Assembly (NCBI GenBank): GCA_028723145.1
Contig: JAQYFM010000167.1
Location: 1-17,850, forward strand
DNA: 17,850 nt
Source: Spirochaetales bacterium
GTDB lineage: Bacteria > Spirochaetota > Spirochaetia > Sphaerochaetales > Sphaerochaetaceae
Direction of reading: 5' to 3'
Below, in pieces: positions 1 through 6,599 of this stretch (positions are counted from its first letter, which is position 1; each line of letters begins with the position of its first letter). The notes beneath the pieces are model-generated. The model was not told where the DNA came from. It made no database searches and saw nothing but the letters and a program-made list of their open reading frames with translations. A program made the position numbers and the translations under genes.

Positions 1-626
1 GCTACCCTAATATTTTTGGCATTAATACTTATCCTGTATTGGTAAATGTAAAGCCATTTGCTGTTAGTGAATCCTATGTTTCTGAATACGATTGGGCTTT
101 GTTTATTGAAGCTAATCCATATTGGGCAAAGAGTAATATTAATACCTTAATTAATGATGGTATGGTAGATGAATACTATTTAGCAGGTATCTTCCCTTCA
201 ACTGTAAATAAGAGCACTCTACCTATTAGAAATATTAGCTATAATGCAGCTTTAGCATATGTTACTTGGTTAAGTGATAAGACCGGTGAACCATATAGGC
301 TGCTAAGTGAAGCTGAATATGAGGTTGTAGCAGCTTCATGTAGTGATAAGCCTTACTGTAATTCTCTTGTGGTAGTTGATAGTGATTCAACACTTCCTAA
401 AGGTGTTAATGGATGCTTATGGGAATTTACCTCAACTCATTATGTTCCACTTGCTAGACTTTCAGGTTCATATGAAGAACTAACTAGGCTTGGAATTGGA
501 GATGTAATTATTAAGGGTGGTTCTTATATAAATAATTCATCTACAGTTTCTCCTGAAAGCGTTGGTGTAATTGAGAAAAATGTTACTAGTGAGTATACTG
601 GATTCAGAGTTGCAAAGGATATTTAA
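1..626 (+). CDS. FGE-sulfatase/SUMF1-fold domain protein, C-terminal part (5' end outside window)
   Basis: The frame is open to the left edge (first full codon at 3), so this is the C-terminal ~207 residues of a longer protein. The TTG at 39 is not a real start. The pattern is that of the FGE-sulfatase (SUMF1/EgtB/PvdO) fold: an ISYNAALAYVTWLS helix, PYRLLSEAEYEVVA (compare the family's RLPTEAEWE), GCLWEF (compare GNVWEW), IKGGSY (compare RGGSW), and the terminal TGFRVAKD (compare GFR). The cysteine that follows WEW in true formylglycine-generating enzymes is Thr here (WEFTSTHY), so sulfatase activation is unlikely; a structural or envelope role is an inference. The stop overlaps the smpB start by one base (TAATG), which suggests translational coupling. 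The missing N-terminus may carry a signal peptide or extra domains. Confidence 0.72.
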   Translation, partial: YPNIFGINTYPVLVNVKPFAVSESYVSEYDWALFIEANPYWAKSNINTLINDGMVDEYYLAGIFPSTVNKSTLPIRNISYNAALAYVTWLSDKTGEPYRLLSEAEYEVVAASCSDKPYCNSLVVVDSDSTLPKGVNGCLWEFTSTHYVPLARLSGSYEELTRLGIGDVIIKGGSYINNSSTVSPESVGVIEKNVTSEYTGFRVAKDI

Positions 627-1090
627 TGGAAAAAGAAAAATTTAAGCTCATACTTAAAAACAAAAAAGCTTACTTTAACTATGAAATTATTGAAGAGTTA
701 GAGTGTGGTTTACAGTTAGTTGGGACTGAGGTTAAAAGCGTCAGGATGGGACGTGTATCTTTTGGAGACTCTTATATTACAATAAAGAATAATACTCTTG
801 AGCTAATTGGTTTTACTATTCAACCCTACTCTCATGGCTCTGTTTTTAACCATCAGGGAGATAGAAAAAGAGTTTTACTTGCCCATAAGCAAGAGATTAA
901 AAAGTTTAATCGTAAGGTTGAATCAAAAGGTATGACTATTGTCCCTCTAGAGATTTATTTAAAGGGTAATTTAATTAAGATGAAAATCGCGCTTGCTAGA
1001 GGTAAAGCTGTCTATGACAAAAAGAATGCAATTAAAGAGCGTGATTTAAATAAGGAAGCTAGAAGAGAGTTAAAGATGTTAAATTATTAA
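626..1090 (+). CDS. smpB: SsrA-binding protein SmpB
   Basis: This is the cytoplasmic partner of tmRNA in trans-translation. It binds the tRNA-like domain and places it in the A site of stalled ribosomes. The length (154 residues) is normal. Family signatures are visible: NKKAYFNYEIIEELECGLQL near the N-terminus, GTEVKSVR (33-40), a central YSHGS segment, a KGMTIVPLEIYLKGN segment, and a basic C-terminal tail (KKNAIKERDLNKEARRELK) that in characterised SmpBs reads the empty mRNA channel. The ATG overlaps the preceding stop as TAATG, and AAAGGA lies about 6 nt upstream inside the previous gene. Its RNA partner ssrA begins 45 nt downstream, a common arrangement that strongly supports the call. 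Confidence 0.97.
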   Translation: MEKEKFKLILKNKKAYFNYEIIEELECGLQLVGTEVKSVRMGRVSFGDSYITIKNNTLELIGFTIQPYSHGSVFNHQGDRKRVLLAHKQEIKKFNRKVESKGMTIVPLEIYLKGNLIKMKIALARGKAVYDKKNAIKERDLNKEARRELKMLNY

Positions 1091-1094
1091 CATC

Positions 1095-1123
1095 TTGTCG
1101 ATTTTGCTTTCTTTTTGTATATT
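1095..1123 (+). promoter_or_regulatory. Sigma70-type promoter of ssrA
   Basis: TTGTCG (1095-1100) and TATATT (1118-1123) are separated by 17 bp, just after the smpB stop. Transcription would begin near 1130, a few bases before the mature tmRNA 5' end at 1136, which RNase P would be expected to generate. This allows the tmRNA to be made independently of smpB. Confidence 0.6.
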
Positions 1124-1135
1124 AGCTAAATGTAA

Positions 1136-1502
1136 GGGGATGTCTCTGGTTTCGACTGGTGGCAGACCACTTCTAAGACTGCGGTCCAAGCGCCAACTTG
1201 TTAAACTAGCACAAAAAAATAAATGCAAAGAAAGAAGACGAAGTATTCGTTTCTGACGAAGCAGAATTACTCGCAGCGTGAGCTTGCGATCCGCTTTTAG
1301 AGTGCTGTTCCTAACTTGAAAAAGTGGTTGCCAACAGGGACTTGTTCTACTTAGGCTAGCATAGGTAGAAGACTTTTAGTTAGCTGGAGTTTAAATGGTT
1401 GGTTACAATACCTATTTAGGCTCAAGATTTTAAATTGTGACTACGGCTGTAGACGTTTTAGGATGGCACACTAGGACGGGAGTTCGAATCTCCCCATCTC
1501 CA
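1136..1502 (+). ncRNA. ssrA: Transfer-messenger RNA (tmRNA)
   Basis: One-piece tmRNA of about 367 nt. The 5' end GGGGATG (1136-1142) pairs with CATCTCC (1495-1501) with one G-U pair to form the acceptor stem; A1502 is the discriminator. The T arm is GGGAG-TTCGAAT-CTCCC (1478-1494). The 5' part has the conserved CTGGTTTCGACTGG segment of tmRNA D-loop regions. The 3' CCA is not encoded (AAAAAG follows A1501's cytosine), so it must be added by a nucleotidyltransferase. The resume codon GCA is at 1225, and the tag frame runs to TGA at 1279. The bases between 1282 and 1470 should hold the pseudoknots, which I did not fold in full. smpB lies immediately upstream. The ends are inferred from acceptor pairing. 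Confidence 0.96.
1225..1281 (+). other. tmRNA-encoded proteolysis tag reading frame
   Basis: From GCA at 1225 the frame encodes AKKEDEVFVSDEAELLAA and then TGA (1279-1281). It starts with the usual Ala resume codon and ends in the hydrophobic LLAA expected of a ClpXP-type degron. With 18 encoded residues it is longer than the 10 encoded in E. coli. Its middle is strongly acidic (six Asp/Glu among residues 4-14). The stop sits in the loop of a short hairpin, TCGCA (1271-1275) with TGCGA (1285-1289), as in other tmRNAs where the tag ends in a helix. The resume codon is assigned by pattern. Confidence 0.85.
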
Positions 1503-1538
1503 AAAAGAGTTAGGTTTTATCTCTAGCTCTTTTTTTTA
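1502..1538 (+). terminator. Intrinsic terminator of ssrA
   Basis: AAAAAGAGTTAG (1502-1513) pairs with CTAGCTCTTTTT (1523-1534) over 12 bp with one G-T pair, with a 9-nt loop, and runs into a T tract. It begins right at the tmRNA 3' end, so it also sets the length of the precursor. Confidence 0.85.
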
Positions 1539-1577
1539 TTTAATTCTCTTTGTATTATTTTATTTAAGGTAGAGTTT

Positions 1578-1808
1578 ATGAAAAAAGGAACAAAAATCAA
1601 TGGTAACGTAAAGTCTCTAGGTCTTTGCGGACATACTCGTATTGATGACTTTATTTATGCAGTTAAAAGTGATGGCAAAGGATTATACTGCATAGTGCCT
1701 CATTCTAAAGATAAAGATGGTGGCATCTATTTATTTGATTCAGAATTTGAAGTTAAAAACTTTAATAATGTTCACTTGGAGATTTTTTTAAAAATTTCCT
1801 CCAAGTGA
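1578..1808 (+). CDS. Small protein of unknown function (76 aa)
   Basis: I do not recognise this protein. It starts with ATG at 1578, with AAGGTAGAG (1566-1574) as a reasonable ribosome-binding site. It lies alone between the ssrA terminator and the convergent cobB. It is basic at the N-terminus (MKKGTKINGNVKS), has two cysteines (17 and 38), and contains a Gly/Asp-rich stretch (DGKGLYCIVPHSKDKDGGIY) that could form beta-hairpins. No signal peptide or transmembrane segment is visible, so it is probably cytoplasmic. The last 13 codons form the 5' arm and loop of an 11-bp hairpin, and the TGA lies in the 3' arm. A chance frame is possible, but no other frame explains this interval and the start signal is good. 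I saw no clear promoter; weak -10-like TATTAT lies at 1553. Confidence 0.6.
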   Translation: MKKGTKINGNVKSLGLCGHTRIDDFIYAVKSDGKGLYCIVPHSKDKDGGIYLFDSEFEVKNFNNVHLEIFLKISSK

Positions 1809-1809
1809 A
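1771..1809. terminator. Hairpin between convergent genes, possible bidirectional terminator
   Basis: TTCACTTGGAG (1771-1781) and CTCCAAGTGAA (1799-1809) form a perfect 11-bp inverted repeat around a 17-nt AT-only-rich loop. It covers the end of the 76-aa gene and starts 5 nt beyond the cobB stop. Neither side has a classic long T run (ATTTCTTT on plus, CATTATT on minus), so it could instead protect 3' ends. Confidence 0.55.
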
Positions 1810-1814
1810 TTTCT

Positions 1815-2609
1815 TTAACTAATTTGGTCTAGAAAAGTATTAATAGCTGTAAATGTTTGTTCTAGATCTCTAAAAATTAATGTTGCATTTTTATCTTGGT
1901 CAGTAGAATCTGCATTAACTATAACTACTTTTCCTCCATAGTATGAGGTAAGTTTTGGTAGTGATGCAGCAGGATATACAGTGAGTGATGAACCTAAAAT
2001 TAGTGTTAAATCAGCTTGAGAAAAAACTGTCTCAGCTTTTCGTAATACACTCATTGGGAGATTTTCTCCATAGAGAACAATATCAGGTTTAATAAGGCTT
2101 CCACACTTATCACAATATGGGATTTCTCCTCTTTGTACTATTGGCGCAATTTCTTCATATTTATAAAAGGCATTACAATTTGTACAAAAAGAGTGCCTTG
2201 CAGAGCCATGTAATTCCCATACTTTTTTGCTACCAGCTCTTTGATGGAGAAAATCGATATTTTGGGTAAATACACCTTCCTTTAATATCCCCTTCTCTTC
2301 CATCCTTGCTAAAGTATTATGAACAATGTTTGGTTTATAATCTTCAAGATGATACCAAACCTCTTCTGTCCATTTATAAAAGATATCTGGGTGAGAGAAA
2401 AAGAAGTCATAAGAAAGAATTGTTTCTACATCAAGATTATGCCAAGGAGAGTTATAAACACCATGTTTACCTCTGAAATCTGGAATTCCTGATAGTGTTG
2501 ATACCCCTGCACCAGTAAAGACAGCAATCTTTTTTGATGTCATTAATAAAGACCAAAGATTCTCTATTTTCTCATTAAATACTTCTTCTTTCTCTCTATA
2601 TTCACTCAT
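1815..2609 (-). CDS. cobB: NAD-dependent protein deacylase, Sir2 family
   Basis: Cytoplasmic sirtuin that removes acyl groups from lysine using NAD+, giving nicotinamide and O-acyl-ADP-ribose. The length (264 residues) fits bacterial members. Motifs in order: GAGVSTLSGIPDFRG (33-47) for NAD binding, TQNID (115-119), the catalytic His in LHGS (His134), a four-cysteine zinc site (Cys142, 145, 166, 169), KPDIVLYGE, and LGSSL (205-209). A detail is Phe at 120, where many members have Gly or Asn before LH. Substrate preference (acetyl versus succinyl or others) cannot be fixed here. It is the last gene of folD-miaB-cobB, starting 1 nt after the miaB stop, with only a weak GAGA upstream, so coupled translation is likely. 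Confidence 0.94.
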   Translation of the reverse strand: MSEYREKEEVFNEKIENLWSLLMTSKKIAVFTGAGVSTLSGIPDFRGKHGVYNSPWHNLDVETILSYDFFFSHPDIFYKWTEEVWYHLEDYKPNIVHNTLARMEEKGILKEGVFTQNIDFLHQRAGSKKVWELHGSARHSFCTNCNAFYKYEEIAPIVQRGEIPYCDKCGSLIKPDIVLYGENLPMSVLRKAETVFSQADLTLILGSSLTVYPAASLPKLTSYYGGKVVIVNADSTDQDKNATLIFRDLEQTFTAINTFLDQIS

Positions 2610-2610
2610 A

Positions 2611-3888
2611 TTAAATCTCGTCAGCTAAATAAGTATTACCTTTTAAAGAATAGCACTTTAAATTAACCATATCACCAACTTTTACACTCTCTTTTGGTTT
2701 AAAGCTAATCATTTCATTGTGCTCATTTCTAGCAAGATATCTATCTTTATCATCTCTAGTAATGCCAGTAACAAGACCTCTAGTAGTCATATTCATCCTA
2801 CCTTCCTTCTCTTTCTGACAGCGTTTTAACTGCTCATCAATTAATCTTTCAAGTCTAGCTATTTTGACATCATCCTCAAGCTGACCATCCATCTTAGCAG
2901 CAACAGTTCCTTCTCTAAGATTATAGTAATACATAAATGCTTCAATTGGATGCATGTATTCCATTAGAGAAAGTGTATCAAGGTATTCCTCTTCTGTTTC
3001 TGTAGGAAAACCAACCATAACATCTGTTGCAAATGTTAGATTAGGAATTTCTTTTCTCATATTATCAACAAGTTCAATAAAACTTTCTCTAGTATTTTTT
3101 CTATTCATAAGTTTTAAAATTCTAGAGTTACCACTTTGCATTGGAAGGTGAATATGAGAGCATACTCTCTTTTCATTTTTAATTACCTCAATGAGTTTAG
3201 GTGAAAAATCTTTTGGATGAGGCGATTCAAATCGTACAAACTCGATTGTTTCAATATTTTGACAAATCAATGTTAATAAATCAGGAAATGTTAAACCTTC
3301 ATAGTTATATGAGTTTACATTTTGACCAAGTAAAGTTATTTCCTTTACACCCTTGCTATCAAGATCTTTAACTTCTTTAATGATTTCTTCTGCAGGTCTT
3401 GATATCTCTCTTCCTCTAACATAAGGGACAATACAATAAGAACAGAAGTTATTACAGCCATTCATTATAGGTACATAGGAGGAGAACTCGCCTTCACTAT
3501 AGTATGAAGTAGTAAAGCTATATTTATCTTTTTGGGATATATCATCACCTTTAAGGTAGTCTACTATTTCCATTTTTTCATTTGTACCGATAACTGCATC
3601 GACAAAAGGACAATCCTTTTTTAATTCATCTTTAAGTCTTTCAGCCATACAACCTGTAACTACAATTTTATAGTCTTTTTTCTGCTTTTTAAGGTGACCA
3701 AAGAATGATAGACGTCCCCAAATTCTATTTTCAGCTGTCTTCCTTACAGAGCAGGTGTTGATAATTACGCAATCTGAATCTTCAGCTTTTTCAGCTTTTT
3801 CAATACCTGCACCCTTTAATAGAAGCTCTAACGCATTTGACTCTGCCATATTTAATTGGCATCCATATGATTCTATAAAATATTTCAT
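2611..3888 (-). CDS. miaB: tRNA-2-methylthio-N6-dimethylallyladenosine synthase MiaB
   Basis: Radical-SAM methylthiotransferase that converts i6A37 to ms2i6A37 in tRNAs reading UNN codons. At 425 residues it is a little shorter than the E. coli enzyme. It opens with the UPF0004 domain (FIESYGCQLNMAES), whose [4Fe-4S] ligands are Cys10, Cys46 and Cys80. The radical-SAM triad CNNFCSYC follows at Cys145, 149 and 152, with YVRGRE right after it. The TRAM domain lies at the C-terminus, about 365-425. The CSVRKTAE and IPNLTFATDVMVGFPTE segments favour MiaB over MtaB or RimO. Its ATG directly follows the folD TAA with no gap, and cobB follows 1 nt later. miaA is not in this window. Confidence 0.94.
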   Translation of the reverse strand: MKYFIESYGCQLNMAESNALELLLKGAGIEKAEKAEDSDCVIINTCSVRKTAENRIWGRLSFFGHLKKQKKDYKIVVTGCMAERLKDELKKDCPFVDAVIGTNEKMEIVDYLKGDDISQKDKYSFTTSYYSEGEFSSYVPIMNGCNNFCSYCIVPYVRGREISRPAEEIIKEVKDLDSKGVKEITLLGQNVNSYNYEGLTFPDLLTLICQNIETIEFVRFESPHPKDFSPKLIEVIKNEKRVCSHIHLPMQSGNSRILKLMNRKNTRESFIELVDNMRKEIPNLTFATDVMVGFPTETEEEYLDTLSLMEYMHPIEAFMYYYNLREGTVAAKMDGQLEDDVKIARLERLIDEQLKRCQKEKEGRMNMTTRGLVTGITRDDKDRYLARNEHNEMISFKPKESVKVGDMVNLKCYSLKGNTYLADEI

Positions 3889-4773
3889 TTATTTCTCCAA
3901 ATGATTCTTAAAAGCTTTTAATGTATTATTCATCAATAATGTAATCGTCATTGGACCTACTCCACCTGGAACAGGAGTAATGAAAGAACACTTATCTACT
4001 AATGAATCGAAATCACAGTCTCCAACAATTCTATATCCTTTTTTCTTAGTCTTGTCTTCTACTCTGTTAATTCCAACATCAATTACAACAGCACCATCAC
4101 TTACCATATCTCCTGTTAAGAAATTAGGTTTTCCAATTGCTGCAATAATAATATCTGCTCTCTTAGTCTCTTCAGTTAAGTTTTCTGTTTTTGAGTTACA
4201 TACAGTAACAGTTGCATCCCACCCTTTTTGCATTAACATTAAAGCAATGGGTTTTCCTACAATATTACTTCTACCAATTACACATACTCTCTTACCAACA
4301 GTTGAAATATTGTAGTACTTAAGTAATTCAAGTATTCCTGCAGGTGTACATGGCATTAAACAATCTTCCCCTATAGCTAGTAAACCAGTGTTGTATGGGG
4401 AAAATCCATCTACATCCTTTTCACTTTTAATTGTATTAATTACTTTTTCTTCATTAATGTGTTTAGGTAATGGAAGTTGAACTAAGATTCCATTTACACT
4501 CTCATCATTATTGAGTGTGTTAACTAAGTTAATTAATTCTTCCTCTGTAGTATTGTCACTTAAAAAATAATCTTTATATTCAAAACCACATTCAAGTGCT
4601 GCTTTACCTTTGCTATTTACATAAGTTTGGCTTGCAGGGTTATTACCAACAAGGATAACAGCAAGCTTAGGAACCTTATTATATCTATCTTTTAATAATG
4701 CTGTTTCACTCTTAATATTTTCTCTTAAGAGTAAAGAAACTTCTTTTCCGTTTATAAGTGTGCTCATAATCAT
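3889..4773 (-). CDS. folD: Bifunctional methylenetetrahydrofolate dehydrogenase/cyclohydrolase FolD
   Basis: Cytoplasmic enzyme interconverting 5,10-methylene-, 5,10-methenyl- and 10-formyl-tetrahydrofolate, feeding purine and formyl-Met-tRNA synthesis. The 294 residues are full length. Visible signatures are YVNSKGKAALECG (catalytic Tyr51 and Lys55), ILVQLPLP, EKDVDGF, PCTPAG, the Rossmann segment GRSNIVGKP, and PVPGGVGPMT (267-276). Two ATGs are possible, at 4773 (MIMST) and 4767 (MSTLINGKEV). The second matches the usual family start better; neither has a good Shine-Dalgarno. It heads the folD-miaB-cobB operon and is transcribed away from the outer-membrane gene at 4851. Confidence 0.95.
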   Translation of the reverse strand: MIMSTLINGKEVSLLLRENIKSETALLKDRYNKVPKLAVILVGNNPASQTYVNSKGKAALECGFEYKDYFLSDNTTEEELINLVNTLNNDESVNGILVQLPLPKHINEEKVINTIKSEKDVDGFSPYNTGLLAIGEDCLMPCTPAGILELLKYYNISTVGKRVCVIGRSNIVGKPIALMLMQKGWDATVTVCNSKTENLTEETKRADIIIAAIGKPNFLTGDMVSDGAVVIDVGINRVEDKTKKKGYRIVGDCDFDSLVDKCSFITPVPGGVGPMTITLLMNNTLKAFKNHLEK

Positions 4774-4798
4774 GTAGTTTACATGGAATTTCGGTCTA

Positions 4799-4828
4799 AT
4801 TACAACAACCCCCTTTGATTAGTATAAA
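4799..4828 (+). promoter_or_regulatory. Divergent promoter region between folD and the outer-membrane gene
   Basis: On the plus strand ATTACA (4799-4804) and TATAAA (4823-4828) are 18 bp apart and point to the gene at 4851. On the minus strand the same bases give TATACT (4821-4826), a possible -10 for folD with no clear -35. The two -10 elements overlap, so the promoters would be back to back. Pattern match only. Confidence 0.4.
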
Positions 4829-4850
4829 TAAATGGATTATATTTTTATCT

Positions 4851-5438
4851 ATGAATAAAAAGCTTATTGTTCTTTTCATTTTTGCATGCATTTGTTCTTT
4901 AACCTTTGCTGCAAATAATTATTATGACAACGGTAGTCAACGCTTTACAATTTCAGCAGGCATAAGCCAACCAGCTTCAATTACAAGATTCGTTGATGAT
5001 ACAACTAAGACATTTGGAGACACTAAATTATCCATTGGTGGTTATGGTTCAATTTGTTACCAATTAAATGTTCATCCACAAATTGCACTAGGTTGTGAAA
5101 TTGGATATATGTTTAACTATGTTATTGATGGAAAACTAGTTACTAATGTTCCAATGCTATTTAAAGCAACTTGGCTTCCAGTACAGGGTGTAATTGATAT
5201 GCCAATTTCTCTTTCAGCAGGTATATGTTATCTTTCCCTTTCTGATGGTGGATCATATATGCCATTCTATTTATCTGCAGAAATCGGACTTCAATACTAC
5301 TTTACAGATAACTGGGGACTTGGAATTAATAGTGGAATTTGGGTAATCCCTGAAATTTACTACTCAGCATCAGCACAAAGTAAAAATGCGCTTGCTACCT
5401 TCTTACCTGTAACTCTTGCAGTTACATATCGTCAATAG
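4851..5438 (+). CDS. Small outer-membrane beta-barrel protein (OmpW/OmpA-barrel type)
   Basis: A signal peptide is clear: MNKK, then a hydrophobic core (LIVLFIFACICSLTF), then a likely cleavage near Ala20. The mature ~175 residues alternate polar and hydrophobic residues in short strands separated by turns, ending in FLPVTLAVTYRQ. This is typical of an eight-stranded barrel (QRFTISAGIS, LSIGGYGSICYQL, IALGCEIGYMF, MLFKATWLPV, ISLSAGICYL, FYLSAEIGLQYYF, WGLGINSGIW). The GLQYYF.DNWGLG motif recurs in spirochaete and proteobacterial 8-strand porin-like proteins. I chose the ATG at 4851 because it starts the signal peptide; an in-frame TTG at 4815 precedes the putative promoter. The leader is AT-rich with no close Shine-Dalgarno. 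It is probably cotranscribed with the lipoprotein gene 10 nt downstream. The function and any pore activity are unknown. Confidence 0.7.
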   Translation: MNKKLIVLFIFACICSLTFAANNYYDNGSQRFTISAGISQPASITRFVDDTTKTFGDTKLSIGGYGSICYQLNVHPQIALGCEIGYMFNYVIDGKLVTNVPMLFKATWLPVQGVIDMPISLSAGICYLSLSDGGSYMPFYLSAEIGLQYYFTDNWGLGINSGIWVIPEIYYSASAQSKNALATFLPVTLAVTYRQ

Positions 5439-5448
5439 GAGTACAATC

Positions 5449-6480
5449 ATGAAAAAATATTTAACAATACTTCTATTATTAGCTATTGCTCTTCTTTCCT
5501 CCTGTAATCTTGATAACCAAGGTATCTTTGCAGAAGTAATTGATAGAGTACCTTCTGATAACAGAAAACTATCATTTATTGGAGATGACTCTAATAAAGT
5601 TTATTTTAAATCTGTCAATGGTATTGAAAGTTACGATCTAGATAATGGAACTTATAAAACATTAGATAGCTCTGAAAATGCAAGAAAGAATAATATATTT
5701 GTTTTTAACAAAACAGATAAAGTAATAATTTACTTTGTAGATAAAGCTACATCTGATGGTGTTGCTTATGATAGTTGTTATAAGCTTGATATAGATAGTC
5801 AAGAGACTACAAAACTAACTAATAATAGTAATATTATTTTTGCAGATTCATACAATGAATATTTAATTGGAAAAGATGGTAAGATTTATAGTTATTCAAT
5901 AGCCGATGATAAAACAATTTCTTTTACTCTTAAAGCAGAAGTTTCAGATAAATATTATGTTAAAAACATTGATAATATCTTCGCTTTTTCAACTAAATCA
6001 ACCGATTCAACTACAAAAAATTTAGAGTATTATAAGTTTAAAGGTGATATATTTACTCCAATAACGTCTGAAGATGCTACATATCTTGGTAAATTAAGAT
6101 CTGTTACAACTGATGCAGTTAATGGTACTCAATATCTATTTTTCTCAGAAGTTAATGGTCAAGCTGAAACAAGTGTTTTTAAACTTACTGATACAGAATT
6201 TAAAAAACTTGGTAAGCTTTCATCTTCAAATGTAGGAAGAGATTTTGAATCATTTGTTGACTCTGGTGTTGACTCTGACAATTTGTATTTTGCTTATGAT
6301 GGTAGTTCTATTTTAAATAAATACAATTTAACTTCAGGTGAGTTAACATCTACTACAATTTCAAAGCTTGGTAATGTAGCTATTGTTGGATACTTTAAAG
6401 TAGGAACAGATTATAAGATTTGTACAGCTAACAATGGATTCTTAACTTTAAGCCTTGATGGAACTCCACATTTAAAATAA
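5449..6480 (+). CDS. Lipoprotein with repeated beta-strand (propeller-like) ectodomain
   Basis: The N-terminus is MKKYLTILLLLAIALLSSC, a type II signal peptide with lipobox LSSC and lipidated Cys19. The 343-residue protein therefore sits on a membrane, facing the periplasm or the surface. The rest has recurring short units of the kind 'VYF..VNGIESYDLDNGTYKTL', 'KIYSYSIADDKT', 'YLFFSEVNGQAETSVFKLTD' and 'LYFAYDGSSILNKYNLTSGEL'. These resemble blades of a beta-propeller, although no named family is recognised and I cannot count blades with certainty. It is rich in Asn, Asp, Ser, Thr and Lys. The ATG at 5449 is supported by AGGAGT (5437-5442), which overlaps the previous stop. A terminator follows at 6500. 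Being downstream of a barrel gene suggests a shared envelope role, which is inference only. Confidence 0.75.
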   Translation: MKKYLTILLLLAIALLSSCNLDNQGIFAEVIDRVPSDNRKLSFIGDDSNKVYFKSVNGIESYDLDNGTYKTLDSSENARKNNIFVFNKTDKVIIYFVDKATSDGVAYDSCYKLDIDSQETTKLTNNSNIIFADSYNEYLIGKDGKIYSYSIADDKTISFTLKAEVSDKYYVKNIDNIFAFSTKSTDSTTKNLEYYKFKGDIFTPITSEDATYLGKLRSVTTDAVNGTQYLFFSEVNGQAETSVFKLTDTEFKKLGKLSSSNVGRDFESFVDSGVDSDNLYFAYDGSSILNKYNLTSGELTSTTISKLGNVAIVGYFKVGTDYKICTANNGFLTLSLDGTPHLK

Positions 6481-6499
6481 TAATTAAAGCTTTAATATT

Positions 6500-6531
6500 G
6501 GGTGTTGTTTAACGGCAACACTCTTTTTTTT
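6500..6531 (+). terminator. Intrinsic terminator after the lipoprotein gene
   Basis: GGGTGTTG (6500-6507) pairs with CAACACTC (6516-6523), 8 bp with one wobble, followed by eight T residues. It ends the plus-strand barrel-lipoprotein unit. Confidence 0.88.
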
Positions 6532-6543
6532 GTTCTTTAACTA

Positions 6544-6580
6544 TAAAAAAAGAGCCTTTAACAATTCTGCTAAAAGCTCT
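6544..6580 (-). terminator. Intrinsic terminator of the map/phosphoribosyltransferase operon
   Basis: Read on the minus strand, AGAGCTTTT (6580-6572) pairs with AAAGGCTCT (6559-6551), 9 bp with one wobble, with a 12-nt loop, then seven T residues (A run 6544-6550). It lies 20 nt beyond the stop at 6600 and faces the plus-strand terminator at 6500. Confidence 0.88.
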
Positions 6581-6599
6581 ATGTAAATTATATAAAAAA

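Noticed and set aside
3980..4315. 111-codon plus-strand frame antisense to folD
   Set aside because: Fully inside folD on the opposite strand; hydrophobic Ser/Thr/Ile-rich translation typical of antisense frames.
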